NCBI GenBank assembly: GCA_949066965.1
Contig: CARTDA010000002.1
Coordinates: forward strand, 1-64,000
DNA: 64,000 bases
From: COE1 sp949066965
GTDB taxonomy: Bacteria; Bacillota; Clostridia; Lachnospirales; Lachnospiraceae
Direction: 5' to 3'
The notes under the pieces were generated by a model. It had not been told where the DNA came from. It made no database searches and worked only from the letters and a program-made list of their open reading frames with translations. Of this stretch, positions 60,451 to 64,000 are shown piece by piece (within the stretch, counting starts at the first letter, position 1; the number at the start of each line of letters is the position of its first letter). The position numbers were made by a program, and so were the translations under genes.

Positions 60451-62040
60451 TTAATCTTCCTTCGCGCCGAGCGTCACATCAATTGTCTGCTGCCTGTACT
60501 CTCCGTCCCTCTGCCGCATAATGACCATCTCAACCTCTGTTCCAGCTGCATAATATTCAAGCATGCCCTGCAGCTGGTCCATCTGCGTCAGTTTTTCTCC
60601 GTCTATGTAGGTAATAATATCCCCTTTTAAGATTCCTGCCTTGTCTGCCGCCGTATTTTCTAATACATTAGAGACATACACACCCTCCGGCATTTCGTAC
60701 CGCGCATTCGCGTCCTCCGTCACATCTGTGCCGGCAATGCCGAGAAACGCGCGCTCCTCCAGGGGAACCTTCTTTTTTGTCTCTTTCTGCATCAGGTCAT
60801 CGATAATCGGTTTTGCCGTCGATATCGGTATGGCATACCCCATTCCCTCTATTACATAATCTGCAATTTTGCTGGAATTAATACCGATTACCTCACCCCT
60901 TACGTTCAGCAGTGCACCGCCGGAATTGCCCGGATTGATTGCCGCATCCGTCTGTATCAGGTATCCTGGATTTACTTCCGGGTCATCCGCAAAAATATCC
61001 CTGTTCAGGGCGCTTATGACTCCTGTCGTGACCGACTGTCCATAGCCAAGCGAATCCCCTATCGCAATAGCAGGCTCTCCCACCTGAAGGCTGTCCGAGT
61101 CGCCAAGCGCAGCAATGGCAATGTTCTCCAGGGTATCGTCCGACACATCCTCCAAAAAGACGGTGATGACAGCAAGGTCATTTTCCGGGGACTGCCCTTT
61201 CACATAAGCCACTGCCTCCTTGTCATCATTAAACTGTACAAAGAGATTATTGTTGTCCTCTACCACATGGTAATTCGTCACAATCAGAAGCTCATCGTCA
61301 CTCTGTGCAACGATAATGCCGGAACCGTTTGCTTCCTCGTCGTACTCCTCATCATACCAGTAATCATATGCCGTATATTCGTTTGTGATGGACACGACAC
61401 ATGGCATTGCCACTTTCACCACTGCCGTCACATCCGCAGCAACCGCGCTGGACAATTCTTCAGGCTGAATTGTCTGCACATGGTCTACCTCCACCGGCTT
61501 GCGTCTGCTGTCCTTTTTGTCTTCTTTGTCATTTTTATCCTTATTGTCAATCTTATCGTTTTCACGTTCTTCTGTCTCTGTCGTATTTTCTGTCTCTGAT
61601 TCCGACTCCGTTTCTGTCTGCTGCTTTGTCTCCGTGACGGATTCTGTCTCTATCTCTGTTTCCGTCTCGGTCTCCGCATCCTCATCATCCCTGAACCGCG
61701 GCTCCTGCGGGACATTGTCCAAATCGGGGTCCGGCTTGCCGTCCCCTCCGATATCGGATCCTTTTCCGGCATAATTTCCGTCTGCGAAGACATCTGCATG
61801 CTCCGCACCGGAATTACTTTTCTCAATGGTATCTGTATGAAGCTTTCCGTCTGCGGACGCGGACGCCGCATTTTGCTCGTTCACGCGGATTTCCACCTTG
61901 TCAAGCCATGCAGGCCTTAAATCGGTGCCGTCTGCGCAGGAGCTTGCTATGTATCCTCCTCCCATGACAACCACACCTGCAAATGCGCCACATCCCAGCG
62001 TCACCATAACGTTTTTAAATGTTGAATTCTTCTTTCCCAT
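60451..62040 (-). CDS. HtrA/DegP-type membrane-anchored serine protease
   Basis: 529 residues. A signal-anchor helix lies at about 10-32, then a long disordered Thr/Glu/Lys-rich linker (120-182), then a trypsin-like domain with the triad H258 (TNYHVV), D288 (ENDLAV) and S373 (GNSGGA), and one C-terminal PDZ domain (EGVYVSNVLENTAADKAGIL). It acts on the outer face of the membrane in protein quality control. Next to a ClpX-like unfoldase and glmS, an envelope-stress theme. Confidence 0.92.
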   Translation of the reverse strand: MGKKNSTFKNVMVTLGCGAFAGVVVMGGGYIASSCADGTDLRPAWLDKVEIRVNEQNAASASADGKLHTDTIEKSNSGAEHADVFADGNYAGKGSDIGGDGKPDPDLDNVPQEPRFRDDEDAETETETEIETESVTETKQQTETESESETENTTETEERENDKIDNKDKNDKEDKKDSRRKPVEVDHVQTIQPEELSSAVAADVTAVVKVAMPCVVSITNEYTAYDYWYDEEYDEEANGSGIIVAQSDDELLIVTNYHVVEDNNNLFVQFNDDKEAVAYVKGQSPENDLAVITVFLEDVSDDTLENIAIAALGDSDSLQVGEPAIAIGDSLGYGQSVTTGVISALNRDIFADDPEVNPGYLIQTDAAINPGNSGGALLNVRGEVIGINSSKIADYVIEGMGYAIPISTAKPIIDDLMQKETKKKVPLEERAFLGIAGTDVTEDANARYEMPEGVYVSNVLENTAADKAGILKGDIITYIDGEKLTQMDQLQGMLEYYAAGTEVEMVIMRQRDGEYRQQTIDVTLGAKED

Positions 62041-62057
62041 GCCCGAAGACCTCCTAT

Positions 62058-63884
62058 CTACTCCACTGTGACAGATTTTGCCAAATTTCGCGGCTTATCA
62101 ACGTCACAGCCTTTCCCGACTGCCACATAATATCCAAAAAGCTGTAACGGAATAATTGCCAGTGAGTTGGTGAAATACGGATTTGTTCTCGGAATATAAA
62201 TGACATAGTCCGCCGCCTTCTCAATTTCCGTATTTCCCTCATTTGTGACTGCGAGTACAAATGCCCCCCTCGCCTTAACTTCCACCATATTGCTCAGCAC
62301 CTTTTTGAACAGCGCATCCTGTGTCGCCACTGCCGCGACCAGTGTTCCCTCCTCAATCAGTGATATCGTTCCGTGCTTTAGCTCTCCTGCGGCATACGCC
62401 TCGGAGTGAATGTAGGATATCTCCTTGAGCTTGAGCGAGCCTTCCATGGAAATCGCATAGTCGATTCCCCGTCCGATAAAGAAGACATCCTTGGCGCCCA
62501 CATAACGGTTTGCAAAGCGCTGGATTCTCTGCTTGTTGGCAAGCAGCATCTCAATCTGTGCCGGCAGCTTTTTCAGGTCTTCCAGCATATGGAAGAATTC
62601 CGTGCCGCCAAGATTGCCACGCACCTTTCCGAATTTCATCGCAAGGAGGTAAAGCGCTATCAGCTGTGCACTGTATGCCTTCGTGGTGGCAACCGCAATC
62701 TCTGGCCCCGCCCAGGTATACATGACATTGTCCGCCTCCCTGGCTATCGAGCTTCCGACCACGTTTACAATCCCAAGCACCTTGTGCCCGAGCTTCTGTG
62801 ATTCCCGCAGCGCAGCAAGCGTATCTGCCGTCTCACCGGACTGGCTGATGACGACAACCATCGTACCCTCCTCAAGAATCGGGTTGCGGTAGCGGAACTC
62901 ACTTGCCACATCAACCTCCACAGGTATGCGCGCAATGCCCTCAATAATGTATTTTCCTGTCATTCCGGTGTGGTAGGCAGAGCCGCAGGCGACAATGAAT
63001 ATCTTTCTGACTGCCCTGATTTCATCGTCTGTCATCCCCAGCTCCTCTATCACAATGTCATCGTCCTTAATGCGCGGCATCAGGGTATCCGTCACGGTCT
63101 TTGGCTGCTCATACATTTCCTTTAACATAAAATGTTCATAGCCGCCCTTTTCTGCCGCATTCGCATCCCACTCAATCGTGACAGGCTCTTTCGTAATCTC
63201 CTCCTCATCAACAGTGTAGAAATGCATATGGTCCGCACGCAGACGGACAACCTCCTGATTCTCAATAAAATAAACCTTTCTCGTGTATTTCAGAATCGCA
63301 GGCACATCCGATGCAATAAAGCACCCATCCTCGTTCTGACCGACAATCAGCGGACTGTCCTTGCGGACCGCAAACACCTGGTCCGGATGGTCTGCAAACA
63401 GAATGCCCAGCGCATAGGAACCCTGCACACGATGCATAACCTTTGTAATCGCCTCGAGCGGATTCCCCTTATAATAATAGTCAATCAGGTGCGCCAGAAC
63501 TTCCGTGTCGGTGTCCGATGCAAACTCGTACCCTTTTGACAACAGCTTCTCCTTTAATGGCAGATAATTCTCTATAATACCGTTATGAACGACAGCAATC
63601 GTCTCCTCCGCATTGTAGTGCGGGTGCGCGTTGACATCGCTTGGTGCGCCGTGTGTCGCCCACCTCGTATGTCCGATTCCCACCATCCCCGGCATTGTCG
63701 CACCACCGTGCGTAAGTTCCTCAAGTACCTTCAGTCTGCCGACAGACTTTTTTATCTGAATGCGCTCCCCATCATACACTGCCATTCCTGCCGAGTCATA
63801 TCCCCTGTACTCCAGCCTTGAAAGGCCTTCAAGTATTACCGGTGCTGCCGGATATTTTCCAATATAACCTACGATTCCACACAT
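62058..63884 (-). CDS. glmS: glutamine-fructose-6-phosphate aminotransferase (isomerizing)
   Basis: 608 residues, the full length of GlmS. The N-terminal glutaminase has the nucleophile Cys2 (MCGIVGYIG) and GHTRWATHG. Two SIS sugar-isomerase domains carry FIVACGSAYHTGM and the conserved end LAKSVTVE. It makes glucosamine 6-phosphate for peptidoglycan. GAAGGAGAG precedes the start. First gene of the glmS-htrA-clpX-like set. The 116 bases upstream do not show the glmS ribozyme core. Confidence 0.96.
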   Translation of the reverse strand: MCGIVGYIGKYPAAPVILEGLSRLEYRGYDSAGMAVYDGERIQIKKSVGRLKVLEELTHGGATMPGMVGIGHTRWATHGAPSDVNAHPHYNAEETIAVVHNGIIENYLPLKEKLLSKGYEFASDTDTEVLAHLIDYYYKGNPLEAITKVMHRVQGSYALGILFADHPDQVFAVRKDSPLIVGQNEDGCFIASDVPAILKYTRKVYFIENQEVVRLRADHMHFYTVDEEEITKEPVTIEWDANAAEKGGYEHFMLKEMYEQPKTVTDTLMPRIKDDDIVIEELGMTDDEIRAVRKIFIVACGSAYHTGMTGKYIIEGIARIPVEVDVASEFRYRNPILEEGTMVVVISQSGETADTLAALRESQKLGHKVLGIVNVVGSSIAREADNVMYTWAGPEIAVATTKAYSAQLIALYLLAMKFGKVRGNLGGTEFFHMLEDLKKLPAQIEMLLANKQRIQRFANRYVGAKDVFFIGRGIDYAISMEGSLKLKEISYIHSEAYAAGELKHGTISLIEEGTLVAAVATQDALFKKVLSNMVEVKARGAFVLAVTNEGNTEIEKAADYVIYIPRTNPYFTNSLAIIPLQLFGYYVAVGKGCDVDKPRNLAKSVTVE

Positions 63885-63923
63885 CTATGTTCTCTCCTTC
63901 ATTTCACAATTTTTTTGTCATCT

Positions 63924-63998
63924 TTATTGCCAGTACAGTTTATTGGAACTGCACCACTTTACCATTCTGTCCGGCAGGCTTTCATAATGTTTCCCCAG
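63924..63998 (-). CDS. possible 3' end of a gene cut by the window edge
   Basis: One minus-strand frame entering from the right edge is open for 24 codons, including HYESLPDRMVKWCSSNKLYW, and stops with TAA at 63924. The residue mix looks like protein, but a chance open frame of this length is quite possible, and no family is recognised. Confidence 0.3.
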   Translation of the reverse strand: MGKHYESLPDRMVKWCSSNKLYWQ

Positions 63999-64000
63999 CT

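Noticed and set aside
63885..64000. glmS ribozyme upstream of glmS
   Set aside because: The conserved core of the ribozyme was looked for and not seen; the region is short and T-rich, and may hold the end of another gene.

Overview
The window looks like a chromosomal segment of a spore-forming, anaerobic Bacillota of the Lachnospiraceae type. Base composition is roughly balanced by eye. Strong GGAGG ribosome sites are common, spoVA sporulation genes are present, and many proteins belong to families typical of that group (DegV, a DUF5721-like protein, an SSEE-repeat surface protein, a YesM/YesN-like sensor pair with a YtfQ-type sugar transporter). No phage, insertion sequence with a transposase, or CRISPR array was found. 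The assignment rests on protein resemblance recalled from memory, not on a search.

Layout. 1-2400: the start of a leftward gene at the edge, a hairpin-rich intergenic stretch, and an L-fucose/L-arabinose isomerase family gene divergent from a LacI regulator, with a shared 12-bp operator candidate on each side. 3.4-6.3 kb: a two-gene radical SAM/DUF4130 pair of the putative DNA-modification or repair type, separated by a 166-bp palindromic MITE-like element, then a small XRE regulator. 6.3-10.2 kb: MATE exporter, rRNA m5C methyltransferase and argC. 10.3-11.6 kb: an ECF sigma factor and its partner, both damaged by what looks like one deletion. 11.7 kb: tRNA-Ser(CGA). 11.9-17.5 kb: sbcD-sbcC. 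17.5-24 kb: two tandem AAA-ATPase/PD-(D/E)XK proteins and a 1071-residue BspA-like surface protein that lacks a visible signal peptide. 24-30 kb: a DMT transporter, then the operon GNAT-argJ-argB-argD-solute binding protein. argG lies on the other strand at 31.2 kb behind a long structured leader with ARG-box-like sites, so together with argC most of the pathway from N-acetylglutamate to argininosuccinate is here; argF and argH are not in the window.

32-39 kb: small housekeeping and sporulation genes (DUF1294, an orphan LytTR response regulator, DegV, spoVAE, a shikimate-kinase-like protein, RidA, spoVAD). 39-50 kb: a sugar-response island made of a YtfQ/YtfR/YtfT/YjfF-type ABC transporter, a GntR/AraR-like repressor, and a three-gene operon of sensor kinase, membrane-anchored sugar-binding protein and AraC-type response regulator. 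The two binding proteins are clearly paralogous, so the anchored one probably presents the transported sugar, or a related one, to the kinase. 50-53 kb: a PTS remnant with fruK, ptsI, a 67-residue mannitol-EIIC fragment, and an HPr gene interrupted by an in-frame TAA. 53-64 kb: trpS, a 1003-residue TPR/acidic-repeat/DUF4037/DUF4125 protein, a methyltransferase, a deleted yczE, a long-N-terminus ClpX paralogue, an HtrA protease and glmS.

The most interesting unexplained signals are non-coding. A structured element is shared by 274-360 and the argG leader. A hairpin with an invariant 3' arm and a 5' arm that varies while keeping pairing is shared by the argG and sugar-transporter leaders. Two MITE-like palindromes and short conserved flanks beside terminators also appear. 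Four gene lesions (sigma/anti-sigma, HPr, mtlA, yczE) suggest ongoing reduction.
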